From Brachionus manjavacas (Eukaryota; Rotifera; Eurotatoria; Ploima; Brachionidae), in assembly GCA_019054805.1 (NCBI GenBank), contig JAHQIY010000037.1:1-64000 (forward strand): a DNA stretch of 64,000 nt. Reading direction: 5' to 3'. The translations under genes and the position numbers were made by a program. Under the pieces are notes generated by a model. The model ran no database searches and was not told the origin of the DNA. It saw only the letters and a program-made list of their open reading frames with translations. Shown here in pieces: positions 39,007-50,400 of this stretch (position 1 is its first letter; every line of letters starts with the position of its first letter).

Positions 39007-39282
39007 TTAAGTTCTAAGAGATTTTTCAAAAACATAATTCAAATAAAAATGTTTATTGTGCATTTTCTCAGAATCTTTGATAAACTTCGCATTATTATCT
39101 ATCATTTCAATATTTTTATTATTTTTATCTTTATTTCTAACCCTACACCATAAAAAATAAAAATGAAAATTCAGAAATTTAGTAACATTGGTGAAATATA
39201 ATAAATCACCGCATCTATTCAATTTTTTTAATTTTGTTTTTAAAAAATAAATTTGTTCAACTTTTTTTTTTAAATCTTTCAC
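39007..39282 (-). CDS. Candidate lysine-rich small ORF or exon, unidentified
   Basis: A 91-codon frame ends in TAA at 39007. It has no ATG start, and an in-frame stop lies just upstream, so it would need an upstream exon joined at an acceptor such as cattaag. The composition is Lys/Asn/Phe-rich, which chance frames in AT-rich DNA also show, but it contains Arg/Cys/Gly and Glu/Asp-rich pieces (LKKLNRCGDLLYFTNV, FIKDSEKMHNKH). It may belong with the exon at 38707-38820, which is on the same strand. Evidence is weak. Confidence 0.18.
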   Translation of the reverse strand: MKDLKKKVEQIYFLKTKLKKLNRCGDLLYFTNVTKFLNFHFYFLWCRVRNKDKNNKNIEMIDNNAKFIKDSEKMHNKHFYLNYVFEKSLRT

Positions 39283-40196
39283 TTAATGTCCTGTTATTTT
39301 TGTAACACTAAACACAAAATGAATTACTCTTAGCACATAAATAAAATTAAAAAAAAAGTTTAAAACAAAAAATGCACAAATAATTAATTTTTAATTATCC
39401 TGAAAATTCCATAAAATATTGAAAAAAATTTTGCTTTTTTTCTATTATATTTTTTGCTTTGTTTTGTTTTTGCTTAAAAAAAAACATTTTAAAATATAAA
39501 TTATATACTTAAAAACAAGTCTGACTTCTTTAGATGGTTTTTGCTATTTTTTTATCTTTCTTTGTCAAAAATTAAAATTTTATTTCTTTAAAAAGTATCC
39601 TGAATTAAGCATAAATATTCAATATGTTTTATCTAAAAAAAAGTTTTTTTTATTTCACTTGAAATAAGGTAATTTCAAATTATTGATAAAATATGAAACT
39701 ATTCTTCTTTTATTTAAGAGTAATCTTCAGCAAAAATTAAATTGAGTTATTTTTTAAAATGAAAAAAAGTTTTTTTATTAAAAATTAATATTCAAGGACA
39801 CACTAAGTATCTAGTTGGTTAGTGTTCAGACAAAATAAAAAAAAGAATTATGTTTATTTGGTTAAAATAATTTTTGAGATTGCTAAGAGCTTAGACATTT
39901 TTTTTTAAAATTGCTTTTTAGTCTAACTTTTTTAATTCATCTCGGATCAATTAAGCCAAAAAAACTTGTTTCGAAATGAAACCAAGACTTCGAGTGACTT
40001 GATAAATTCTAAGCTTTTAAATGCATTTACTTTGTGCGTAGCTTTTAATCGCAATCATGATCCAAATAAGCTCTAACAAAAGCTACAAAAATGTTGAATA
40101 TCTTTGCATCACTTTTTTGCTTGTAAAATCGACGCCAATCTTTCTCAAAGCTTGAACAACTTTTTGAATTTAATTTTTAGATTGTTTTTTTTGTAA
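39283..40196. other. AT-rich intergenic DNA upstream of peroxidase gene 2
   Basis: About 0.9 kb of low-complexity A/T sequence, becoming less biased from about 39880. I see no gene, RNA or repeat that I can support. Confidence 0.6.
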
Positions 40197-40203
40197 TATA
40201 TAA
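40197..40203 (+). promoter_or_regulatory. TATA-like motif before peroxidase gene 2
   Basis: TATATAA lies only 19-25 bp before the proposed start at 40222, closer than in the other genes here. If it is used, transcription might begin after 40222 and translation at the internal ATG at 40317, giving a much shorter signal peptide. The spacing is therefore a reason for doubt about the first exon or about expression. Confidence 0.2.
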
Positions 40204-40221
40204 TTTGCACAAGACACCTAA

Positions 40222-42533
40222 ATGACACCTATCAAAAAAGTATATTGCCTTTTTTAATCACCAAATAATTAACTCAAAAAATTAATAATAATTCCAAGAA
40301 ACTTGTAATTTGGTGCATGTGTGTCCTTATTTCACTCACTGTATCCGTAGAAGCGTACTTTTCAGACTCAGCAGGTGTTGAGATAATCAAAAGCTATGAT
40401 GAGTTAAAAATTAACGATGTCCTTGATCCACACTCTGACTTTTCTCTACCACCCAATTACTTGACCAATTTCGCTCCAAAGCTGGACCGCAACAGAATAA
40501 AAAGTCTTAGTTTGAAGCCATCCTTTCAAAATGGTAATATTAAATCAATTAGAAAAAAAAATGGCTTAAAATCTTCTATAGAATCTGGAATCCAAAGCAT
40601 AGCCAGAGAGAACTCGCATAAAATCCATAAATTGAGCAACATGGCTCTGCTAGCCTCCAAACATTTGTCTAGTTATGTATCAAAAAATCCACTTCAAAGT
40701 ATCACAGTAATAAGTCAAATGAAGCTCCCCGCAGATTTTTGCCCGGTAATAATTCTTAATTTTTTAATAAATATTTTCCAATTTTTTTTTACCAAATCCA
40801 GAATCTGCTGGTGAGCGAGTGTGATGCGTACAACCAATACAGCAAAACAGATGGCTCATGCAGCAATTTGATCAATCCATGGTGGGGTCAGAGCGCAACT
40901 CCATTCAAAAGACTGCTTCCTCCAGAGTTCGATGACTTGTTTACAGAGCCAAGAACAAAGTCAGTGATGCACGGTAAGCTGTTGCCCAGTGCCAAAATAC
41001 TGGCAAACATAATCGAGTCCTCCATATATCCAAACTTTCCACTGTCAACCTTCTTTTTTGACTTTTATCAACTGATATTTGACGACATAGCGAGAGTGGC
41101 GCCAATTATTGACAACAATTTGGTGCCAAAAGTATGCTCTTGTATGACTGAGGACACCGAATGCTTTAACATCCCGTTGCCACTCAACGAGATAGGTGTT
41201 ACTGATTGTCTGCCGTACACACGTTCAGCAGTCTCTTTTCCTACTTTCGACTGCTATCTCGGTGCCCGAGAACAGTTAAATTTAGCAACCAGCTTCATCG
41301 ATTTGGACCAGATTGAGTTCGAAAGACTGGAGCCGAGAGTAAAAAGAAGCGTTGACAGATCGCGTGAGAAGCGATTTGCCAACGACATCATGATCGAATC
41401 GCTGGATGAATTTGCCAAAACAATTCAGCTAGCAGTGCAACAACAGATCCAAAATTTAAATCCAGATTGGAATGAAGAGAAAATGTTTTTGGAAGCAAGA
41501 AAAATAACCATAGGTGTCGTCCAGCACATTACTTATGACGAGCTATTGCCGCTCATACTAGGCGACACCATATATGAAAAGTATGACCTTAAAACCCTCA
41601 AACACGGATACAGCTACAAGTACAACCAAAACTTGTATCCAAGTGCTTCGAACGAGTTTTCTTCGGCTGCATTTAGCCTAGGGTACTTGAGTGCTCGGGT
41701 CAATTTGGAAGAAACGAAGCAAGAGTTGATTGACTCAATTGCTGTTGTGATACAAAGAGGCAGGGATCATGGCATTCCGGCCTACTTCAAATACAGAGAA
41801 TTGTGCGGACTGGGAAAAGTGAAGAGCTTCCATGACTTGACCAATATGCCCAGACATGTAGTTGAAAGATTGAGACGCATTTATCCGAGTGTTTTTGACA
41901 TTGATTTGTTTGTAGGTGGTGCTAGCGAGCTGCCTGTTGAGGGTGGGATTGTAGGCCCAACTTTTGGCTGTAAGTAAAAGATACATTGGTGATTTTCGAA
42001 CAAAAATTTAAGATTTTTTATCATCTTAATCCTCCAGCTTCTGCAAATACTCTGAAATTTAATTCTCCTTTGAAATATTTGCAGAAGTTGGATGTATGCG
42101 GCATAATTTACAGATACAACCTAAGTCTAAAAAAAATCGTTTAACTTTTGTTCTAAAATTGACAATTTTGCAAAGAAAGAACAAAAATAGTTTTATTAGG
42201 AAAAAATTAAATAATTTTTGCTAAGGTATCATTGCTAAACAATTCAATGATCTCAAATTTGGTGACAGATTTTACTACGAATTTGGCAACAGCAAGTTCA
42301 CCAGGTTTAACTTGAATCAGTTGCAATCAATTCGACAATCGTCTCTTAGTGTAATGCTGTGTCAATTTTTGAACATAGATAAAGTTCCGAGAAGACCGCT
42401 GTTAAAGCCACACTTCAAACACAATCCATTGATTGACTGCAGACAATTGAAGCCTTTTAACATTAATCCATGGTATGTGAACACTACTCAAATCGAAGAA
42501 TTAAATAATTTGATTAATAGTTTGATTTATTAA
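40222..42533 (+). CDS. Haem-peroxidase-like secreted pseudoenzyme (peroxidase 2)
   Basis: Four exons (40222-40239, 40299-40745, 40802-41969, 42226-42533) give 646 residues ending in TAA; introns are 59, 56 and 256 bp in phases 0, 0 and 1. The N-terminus is a signal peptide (MTPIKKKLVIWCMCVLISLT and on). The fold's landmarks remain: DGSCSNLINPWWG, CSCMTEDTECFNIPLP, LGAREQLNL, IQRGRDHGIPAY, and the last-exon GDRFYYE. The catalytic centre does not: the AHD motif reads FDD (distal His to Asp, residue 249), the proximal His is Tyr (residue 450), and the segment with the distal Arg and LREHNR is missing. In its place are RVKR (334-337) and REKR (343-346), which look like furin sites. A second stretch after the proximal site is also deleted. 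It cannot be a normal peroxidase. The open frame through four exons argues against a simple pseudogene; a binding or decoy role is inference. Confidence 0.85.
41970..42225 (+). other. Intron 3 of peroxidase gene 2 (256 bp)
   Basis: It starts gtaagtaaaag inside the Cys codon of FGC (phase 1) and ends tttttgctaag; the next exon resumes with IIAKQFNDL. The same phase-1 position is used by peroxidase 3 with a 58-bp intron, while peroxidase 1 has no intron there. The extra length is partly a hairpin at 42034-42091. Confidence 0.85.
42034..42091 (+). repeat. 16-bp hairpin inside intron 3 of peroxidase gene 2
   Basis: The arms ccagcttctgcaaata (42034-42049) and tatttgcagaagttgg (42076-42091) pair over 16 positions, 15 Watson-Crick and one G-T, around a 26-nt loop. 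It is the most stable inverted repeat in this cluster. A small foldback insertion is the simplest reading. Confidence 0.7.
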
Positions 42534-42613
42534 TCCTTTTTTTTGTTGCTTAAGTTTTAAAGTTGCTCAATTTTTCAGCATTTATTTGTTTCTAGTCGTT
42601 TATCTGTTTTTTA

Positions 42614-42619
42614 AATAAA
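42614..42619 (+). terminator. Polyadenylation signal of peroxidase gene 2
   Basis: AATAAA lies 81 bp after the stop codon. Confidence 0.45.
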
Positions 42620-44095
42620 TTATTGAAAAGTTTTAAATTTAATTTTGTTTTAATAAAAAAAAACGTTAACTTTCTTTTAGAGAATTTAAAATAATAAGAT
42701 AAAAATAGTCACTTCACTGTTTATATTTTTTTCCGTAAATTATTTAGAACAAAAAAATAATTTTGCTCAGAAAATCGAAATTTTTTCTTCAAATTTTTTG
42801 TCTAGACATTTTTTGTCTAAACTCTGAATTTTAAATATTTTAAAAGTATTTAAAAGATAATGATTTCAATACATTCTGTATTTATTAATTTAAAAAAAAA
42901 TCTTCTAATCATCAAATTACTTTAATCAAATCCATAAATTTTCATGTTTAAAATTTATTAATAGAAATTTTTACAGTGAATAAACGGTTAATTAAAATAT
43001 TTTTTGATAAAATAATTATCGATTTAAACTACCTAGAGCATTATAAATCAAGATGTTATGGTAGACTTTTTTGGTTGCAAAAAATTAATTTATTACAATA
43101 ATGAAAGCAAATATCAAACTGGTGGCTTCATAAAGAAAATGATATTAATAAAGCATCTTTTTGAATTGAATTTTATTTGATCCAAAGTTAGGATGAACAA
43201 AATAATTATTGAGAAAAAAATTTGCCTTTTTTTGTTAGAGTCAATTACTTTTTTAAAAATTTTCTATAATTTTAATCAAATTCTAATAAAATGTACAAAA
43301 ATTTATTTAATTTTAAAATATTTTTTAAACTCTATGTTTGTCTATTTAGTAGAGTTAAGAAAATTTGAAACACGAATTGATGATTTTGTGACCATTGGGC
43401 TTCTAATTTTTACCATATTTAGATTTTTAAGATAATATTTGCTATGAATAATAAATTGAAAATTTTTAAAATTATCTCTTAGACTAAAAGATTATTTTTT
43501 ATAAAATTTACAAAATTCAAACTAATTAAATTTCAAAAAATTTTAAAATCCGAAAAAATAACTTAATTTGGCAATAAAATAGATTAATTTTTTTGAGCTG
43601 GCCAAAAGCATTCATTAAAATTAAATGGTTATTAAATTTTGTGTCTTGTTTTCTCTAAATATTTATGAATAAAAAAATAAAGTTATTCCATCGGCTAATA
43701 AAGAGGATCAAATGCTGGGATCATTGCTTCAAAATTTTACTCTCACTGAACCATTAAATTCAAAATATCTGTTTATCAAAAAATAAATAGAATCGCTTTG
43801 TTAGATAAATTTTTAGGCTCATAAAGGAACCAAATTTAGAAAAAAACTATTTTTTTTAAAATTATTAATATGGAATAAAAAATTTTTGAATCAACTGAGT
43901 AAAAAAACTTCATTTGCTTTTAAATTCGGTCTAAAGAGTTTCAATTTAAATTTATACCACCAGGCTTGAAAAGAACAGATAATTTTCTGTTTTATTAGAA
44001 AATTAATAAATATCTTCATTAATTTTTATTTTCAATAAGAATTTTTAAACATTCATTTAAAAAAAAAAAAGAACAATAAATTTTTTAGCTAAAAA
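42620..44095. other. AT-rich intergenic DNA between convergent peroxidase genes 2 and 3
   Basis: About 1.5 kb of strongly A/T-biased sequence without supported genes. The two flanking genes converge on it, so it holds the 3' ends of both transcripts. A chance frame at 43193-43435 is almost wholly Phe/Ile/Leu/Lys. Confidence 0.6.
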
Positions 44096-44101
44096 TTTAT
44101 T
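44096..44101 (-). terminator. Polyadenylation signal of peroxidase gene 3
   Basis: AATAAA on the minus strand, 58 bp after the stop codon. Confidence 0.45.
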
Positions 44102-44158
44102 TAAATAATAAACAAACTAAAACAAATGCTACATAAACAAAACTAAAATTGGAACATT

Positions 44159-46451
44159 TTATTCATAATGTTCATGATCAACATCATAGCTTTCGCTTGG
44201 TCCACTTCCATAATCAGTCCATGACCTTAAACTCACCTCAGGAAGTTCTTTACAACTCACATAGGAATTAAAGCGGTAATTGGGCATCAAAAAGGGAAAA
44301 TTTTGAACATCTTTCAAATTGGTATTATCGCAAATTAATCTAGCAGCATTTGCATGTCTGATTTCATTAAGCTGATCGATCGTCAATCGAACATTTTTGT
44401 CATCTCCATTCTCGTACCAGAACCTGTCTCCCACTTTCACATCACTAAATTGCTTAGCAATTATACCTTAGATACAACAACAAAAACTTTATAACCAAGC
44501 TTTTAAAAAAATTGAAGTTCTTACAAGCTGAGGTGAAACCAGACGCAGCTCCTTTCAAAGGTTCTTCGCTTATCAAACCAGCATACAAATCAATATCATC
44601 CACATGCTTGTATAGTTTTTTCAATCTTTCTATTAAAAAGTCGGGAATGTTGCTTCTTAGGTCCTCGAAATGTCTAGCTCTATTAAGGCCACACTTTTCT
44701 CTGTAATAATTGTAGCCAGGGAAGCCGTGGTCTCTTCCTCGCGCCATATTTCTTGTAAACAAAGCCCATCTTTTAGTGTCTTTGTTGGAAAATATGCCTT
44801 CGAACAAGAAATTGTTCATTTCTTTATTCATTTGACATGCTTTGATGTAGGTGGCCTCGTTCAGCGATCCATACAGAATGTCTTCCAATGGCGCGTCTAT
44901 GGCATACTTGACTGTGTTAAATTGGTAATCGCTGATGTTGCGCAGGTCATACAATCTGTGGTACTTGTCGGCTCGTTTGTGTTCGTCAACAACCAGAGTG
45001 TGAGCAATTCTAATGGCCGCTGCCGCAAATTCATTGATGGTGTTCGCTTGCACTTTTTTTTCGTAGTCTGACGCGTAGCCATCCTTGAGTGGTAAGAGCT
45101 CGAAGTCGCGGCTCAGCTTCTCTCCGATCAGCACCGGTACAAACTCATGAGTAATGATGTGCTGGTATTCGGCAATAGTGATGCGTCTTGCCTCCTGGTA
45201 CAGCGTTTCATCGTCCCATTTGGGATTTATGTAAGCTAGTTTTCTGGCCACTCTGTTGTGTTCGCGCAGCCACAGCCCGTGCACTGACAACAGCATTAGG
45301 TTATCTTCGGCTCTGGAGTCTCCGGCTTTGAAGCATCTCTCTGCTCGTTCAGCAAATGGACACTTTGAACCATTTCTTTTGGGCAATTCTTCCAAATTGG
45401 AGTACGGTGTGTACGAAATCTTTAGAAGACCGTGCTCGAATTTTCTCACCTCAGCAGCTGTTTTCGCATCATTTCCATATACTGTGCCCAGATCTAAAAA
45501 GGATGAGACCATGTTGACTTGTTCGCGGGCACCAAGACGACACTCGAAGTCGTTAGCAGCACTTGAACGTACCAGGGTCATGCATTTTTGGTCCCTGTTG
45601 ATAAAATCACCAAATGGTGTATCGACATTAACACAGTCTTTGTCCATAGTGCCACATGAGCAGGCTTTTCTCGATCCATCGGCATTGGTTGTGATTGCCA
45701 ATTGGGTCATATCGTGAGCAATAAATTGAGCTGAGAAAATAAAGAAAATGGTCCATTCTGATTCAGTTTCAAAGGCCGGAACTAGTCTGAGAGAAATGGC
45801 GCGCTCATTCATCAACGGATAGCCATCTTTGCCATGTTTTCTCGCAGATCCGACCCTGTCATCATAATCTGCCGGAAGAAATCGTCTGTACGGAGTACCC
45901 GCTTTGCCCCACCAACTATACTCCAAATTGTTGCAAGAGCCGTCCAAATGACGGTATGGATAGTACGGATCACATTTGATGTCGATCCTAGGACAAAATT
46001 TTTTCGGAATTTTCACATTTTCAATGTAAAAAGACAAGTCTTCTTGTCCTTTGTAGTTGAGCAATTGGTCATAGGCTTTTAAGTTTACTTCAGCTTGTTT
46101 GTTCAGCAAGTATGTGTCTTGGGAGCCTCCGTTGGTTTCCTGGGCCTCGCGAGCATCGCTCTGGTCCACGTATCGGAGGCTGGTTATCACTTCGGTGCTT
46201 GGTGCAGTCTTGGTCAAGTTGGTGTACACGTTGTCCACAATTAAGGAAATGTGCTCTGGTATTTCAAGTTGATTTTCGAGCCGAATTTCATCATAGGTTT
46301 TTAGGGACACACGTTGGTAGCTGGACCAAATTTGCACCAAAATCACCACTGAAACTAGTGCAACACTTTTCTTTTGGAGACAAAAAAAAATTATTTAAGT
46401 ATTTTTGTCTTAAGCCTTGATAAAATGGAGAAAAAAAATTACCAATTTCAT
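44159..46451 (-). CDS. Secreted animal haem peroxidase 3, catalytic residues present
   Basis: Three exons on the minus strand (46451-46443, 46370-44525, 44466-44159) give 720 residues ending in TAA. Introns of 72 and 58 bp lie in phases 0 and 1. The first exon is only ATGAAATTG; joined to exon 2 it completes a signal peptide (MKLKSVALVSVVILVQIWSS). Domain landmarks are DGSCNNLEYSWWG near residue 146, distal His H222 in AHDM, distal Arg R356 in GDSR, LREHNR, proximal His H460 in IRIAH, and MARGRDHGFPGYN. The role is H2O2-dependent oxidation outside the cell. As in peroxidase 1, Ala replaces the haem-linking Asp before the distal His, and the Glu equivalent after Arg is Asp. It lies opposite to genes 1 and 2 and converges with gene 2. 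The shared phase-1 intron groups it with gene 2. Exact substrate is unknown. Confidence 0.93.
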
Positions 46452-46517
46452 TCTCAAATAGGCTTAAGAATTTGAATTTTTCTATTTAACTTGAAGCTGT
46501 GTTCATCGAAGACACTG

Positions 46518-46525
46518 TATTTATA
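46518..46525 (-). promoter_or_regulatory. Putative TATA box of peroxidase gene 3
   Basis: TATAAATA on the minus strand lies 67-74 bp before the start codon, in a region with otherwise mixed composition. Confidence 0.45.
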
Positions 46526-47449
46526 GACTTGATGTAAAGAGGCTCTTTCATCGACTGCTTAAACAAATTTTTCTCTTCTAAAACATGAAATAGTGTGCTT
46601 GGATTCATCAAGGACTTCTAAACAGTGTTTGTTGCTAAAATTTTTTTTTTCAAAATGGGTGATAGATTTTAAGAGATTCAATAGCTTTCAAAATTGTTAA
46701 GCTAAAAATTTTTTCAAACAATAGTAAAAAGTTCGCCTGGGTCGAGGCCAAAGCGTTTAGAGAAATTTTTCAAATTAAAAATTTTCAATTTGCTTTGATT
46801 TTGGATTTAAATTTTTAAAATTAATTCATCCTCATCCACACATCACCAAATAATGAAACATTTTTGTTAGCTTTTTGTTTTTTAAACAAATTTTGTAATA
46901 AAATTTTTTATCTTTATTTTTTAATAGAAAATTCGAAATTAAAAACCTTATCTAAATTTGAAACAAAGTTTCTTTAAAAATTTAAACTAGAATTGATTTA
47001 ATACTTATTTTTTTTAATATTTATTTCAGATACAGTAATGCCAAATAATGCTAATTGTTGATTATTGTTAGAATAAAAGTTAAATTTGGGCCTAATTTTT
47101 GGAAAATATCCCATTCAAGTTATTTTTTAAGCTAATATAATTTTAATTGTCACAACTTATAAGGTTGGATTTGGTCTTTACTCTTAGAGTCCTCAAAACA
47201 AGCTTAAGAATTTTTGATGTACTTTTTTTTTGTTCCAAAATTCTACAATGCCCAGAATTAAATTAATTTACATTTAAAATTTAAACATTTAAAAAAAATA
47301 GTTTATCAAAAAAACTTTTTTATTTTGTGACGTTTAGATATTAAGAATCTCTTTTCTAGATTCCCTTTTTTTAAATTTTTCGATGTACAACACTATTTCA
47401 AAGTACACTTGGTATCATTAACTAATAAAAATGTTTAAATTAAAAAATA
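46526..47449. other. AT-rich intergenic DNA between PEX1 and peroxidase gene 3
   Basis: About 0.9 kb holding the promoter side of peroxidase 3 and the 3' flank of PEX1. Apart from a short GC-richer patch around 46731-46760 I see no feature. Confidence 0.6.
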
Positions 47450-47455
47450 TTTATT
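47450..47455 (-). terminator. Polyadenylation signal of PEX1
   Basis: AATAAA on the minus strand, about 17 bp after the stop of the short last exon at 47472. This close spacing supports the last exon. Confidence 0.45.
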
Positions 47456-47471
47456 TAAAAAAAAAAAAAAT

Positions 47472-50400
47472 CTAGGCAAGGGTGAGTCTGGCATTTTTTG
47501 GTGTCTCGTTGTCGACTTTTTTGTTTTTCCAATTTTCATACCTAAAACCAAAAGATCAAAACAAAAAAAATCAAAAATTCAAAATTACATTTTTTTCAAT
47601 CTCTTTCTTTCTTTTAAATTAATGGTATCTCTGATCGAATTCAAACTGGACATTAAATCATCTTTGTCCAGTATGATTGATTCGAAAATGTCCTGTTCAC
47701 ATTTTTCCTTTTCGACTTTATGAAAAGCCTTTATCAGCGCATCACATATTGCCGACTTTACATCAGCACCAGTAAAAAACTCACAACTCCCAGCCAAATC
47801 TTTCCAATCAACATCACCACTTACTTTTACATTGGCACAATAAATTTTGAAAATCTGTTCCAATTCCGACTTGATGGGGAAATCAATATACAAATAGGAA
47901 TCGATGCGGCCCGGTCTCAACAAAGCTTGATCAATCAAATCGGGACGACTTGTGGCCGCCAAGAGGTAAACGCCATCCAATTGTTCTATACCATCCAGCT
48001 GAGTGAGCAATTGATTGACCACTCGGTCGGTGACCCCTGTCGAGTCGTGTCCTCTTTTTGGTGCCACTGAATCAAACTCGTCAAAAAATATTATACATGG
48101 CTTGGCTTTTTGAGCTTTTCGGAACAAATCTCTTACATTTTGTTCCGAATTGCCAATGTACTTGCTCAATATTTCTGGTCCTTTCACACTTAAAAAATTA
48201 AATTTGCTCTCGTTTGCCACAGCACTTGCAATCAGTGTTTTTCCACATCCACTTGGCCCGTAGAGCAAAACTCCACTTGACTGTTTCATCAAAAATTTGC
48301 CGTACAAATTTCTGTATTTTATGGGCCAAATTAGTGTCTCAATTAGACTTGATTTAACATGTTCGTGGCCTCCTATCGACTCCCAGCTCAATTCGGCTCG
48401 GGACTTATAAAACTTTGTTTCTATCATATTAATTGGAGTATAGTTGTACACAAGTTTGACCAATTTCTCATTCAAATTTAAAACATTAGAACCATTCGGT
48501 TCAAAATTTGAAAATATAATTTTATCTATTAGCTTTTCGATATCTTTAAAGACAAATCCATCACATTGACTTGTCACATGTTCGACCAATTCTTGGCTGA
48601 AAAGAAAATTTTTTTTTTCTAACAAAAGCTCAATTATTTCTTTTATTTCGCTCTTTTCCACTAGTGGACTTATCTGATAGAATTCAGTGAATAGACCGTG
48701 CTCATCCAAACAGTGAAAAATTGAAGGCAACCCACCAAGTGCAGTGCTTGAAGTCACTATGGTGCAGATATTTTTCGATTGCCACACTGATAGTAAAATT
48801 TCCTTCAGAACCTCAACTATTTGAGAGTAGTACAGAAAAGAGCTTGGATCAGTGTTGGTGTTCTGGTTTTCGACAAGTAAATCTATGTTTTCCAAAATTA
48901 TCAAACATGGCTTATTTTCGTACCATAGGGATTCTTGGTAGATCAGTTTTAACTGATCGAATATGGTGTCAGCAGTCTTGCTAATGAATGTTTGACAGTT
49001 AATGTAGAAATAAATTGTATTTGGCAAACTGTTGCATAAGCTTTTGCATAAAATTGTCTTTCCACTTCCACTTGAGCCCTGTATTATGATATTTCGATTT
49101 TGCGAGCTGCTATCAGGAAAAATTGAAGAATTTAAAGAAAAGAGAACACTTTTGAGATTTTTTTCGAACCATTTGGGCTTTATTAAGTCAATATTGAATT
49201 TATTTCGTGTCAACTTTTTATAGTTGATCTCGAATTTGTCTAATTCAGCATCTGCAACAATTTCTATATCAAGTTTTAACAGATTGTTTAACAACGTGGT
49301 CGAACTAATAGTGACAAATTCACTTTTTAAACTTATAAGACATTTAATTATCTCGTTTTGGAAAGGAAGATGCAAAAGGGTTTCGCTGGTCAATACTATT
49401 GGACACAGACATTCCGATTGTTGGTCTATGAAGTTGACAAACGCTGATTTTATGTTTTGAATCTTGAAAAAAAAATTAATAAAAGAAATAAAAAAGGATT
49501 TAGTACTTTTTTTAACTATTTTTTTATTAGCTATTAAAACTAAATTAACTGCATATTTTATTTACTGTTGCATTTCTTACTATTAAACAAACTCCAAATT
49601 AATAAATGTCTTAATTTCTAACTGTACAACTTATATTTTACTCAGCGATTTTAAAATTAAAATACTAATCTAAAAGACTCGAATAAATTGGAAAAAAAAT
49701 ATTCAAATAAAAAGTATTAATTATTTATAGTTAATTTTCAAAAAAGTAAAATAAAAAGTTAATGAGTAAGAATTTCGTAAAAAGAGAATTGAATTTTTGC
49801 AGTTAATAAAAAAATAAATAGTAAATAGGTAAATACCTAAAAAAAGGTGTTTAATCTTGGGTCGAAATTGTTTTTATCGTTAAAAAAAATTTACTTGCAT
49901 TTAAAATAACCTTTTATAAATAGACAACATTTTTCATTTTAAAAATTCTTTTCAAAAAAAAACATATTTTGATATTTAAATTATTTTCAAAATTATAAAA
50001 TAATTTTTTCGCCAAATTCCACAATGATTGAATTGGAAAGTGAACCAGAAGGTAGTTTAATTGAAAGAATGGACACTCAAGCAATTGCTAGATAAAGACA
50101 AAGACCAAAAAAAAAGAAAAAGGCGCCGAGTATTTTGGAATTTAGAAGTCATTTCAAGACTTAAAAAATATTTTTACATTGAAAATTCTTTTATTTGAAA
50201 TCAAATACCTGAATTATTTGAATTTAAATTCTTTTAAAAATGGAATATATTCTTTTTATACATTAAATTTTATTATAACGTATTTGCTCGAATTTACCGA
50301 CATGTCGGTATGTACATAACGACATGTCGTTAAATTATCTTTTTAATGTTATAAGACCCTGTCGTTAATTCTGAATACCCAGGTTTAATGACATGTCGTT

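Noticed and set aside
40317..40814. Translation start of peroxidase 2 at 40317
   Set aside because: Possible, but it gives a very short leader and ignores the micro-exon layout shared with the two sister genes; kept only as an alternative.
41735..41986. Minus-strand frame opposite peroxidase 2 exon 3
   Set aside because: Shadow of the spliced + strand gene.
43193..43435. 80-codon frame between peroxidases 2 and 3
   Set aside because: Composition is almost only Ile, Leu, Phe, Lys and Asn as expected of random A/T sequence; no family resemblance.
44512..46420. Plus-strand frames opposite peroxidase 3
   Set aside because: Shadows of the minus-strand gene, which has full motif support.
47720..49460. 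Plus-strand frames opposite PEX1
   Set aside because: Antisense shadows of the ATPase exons.
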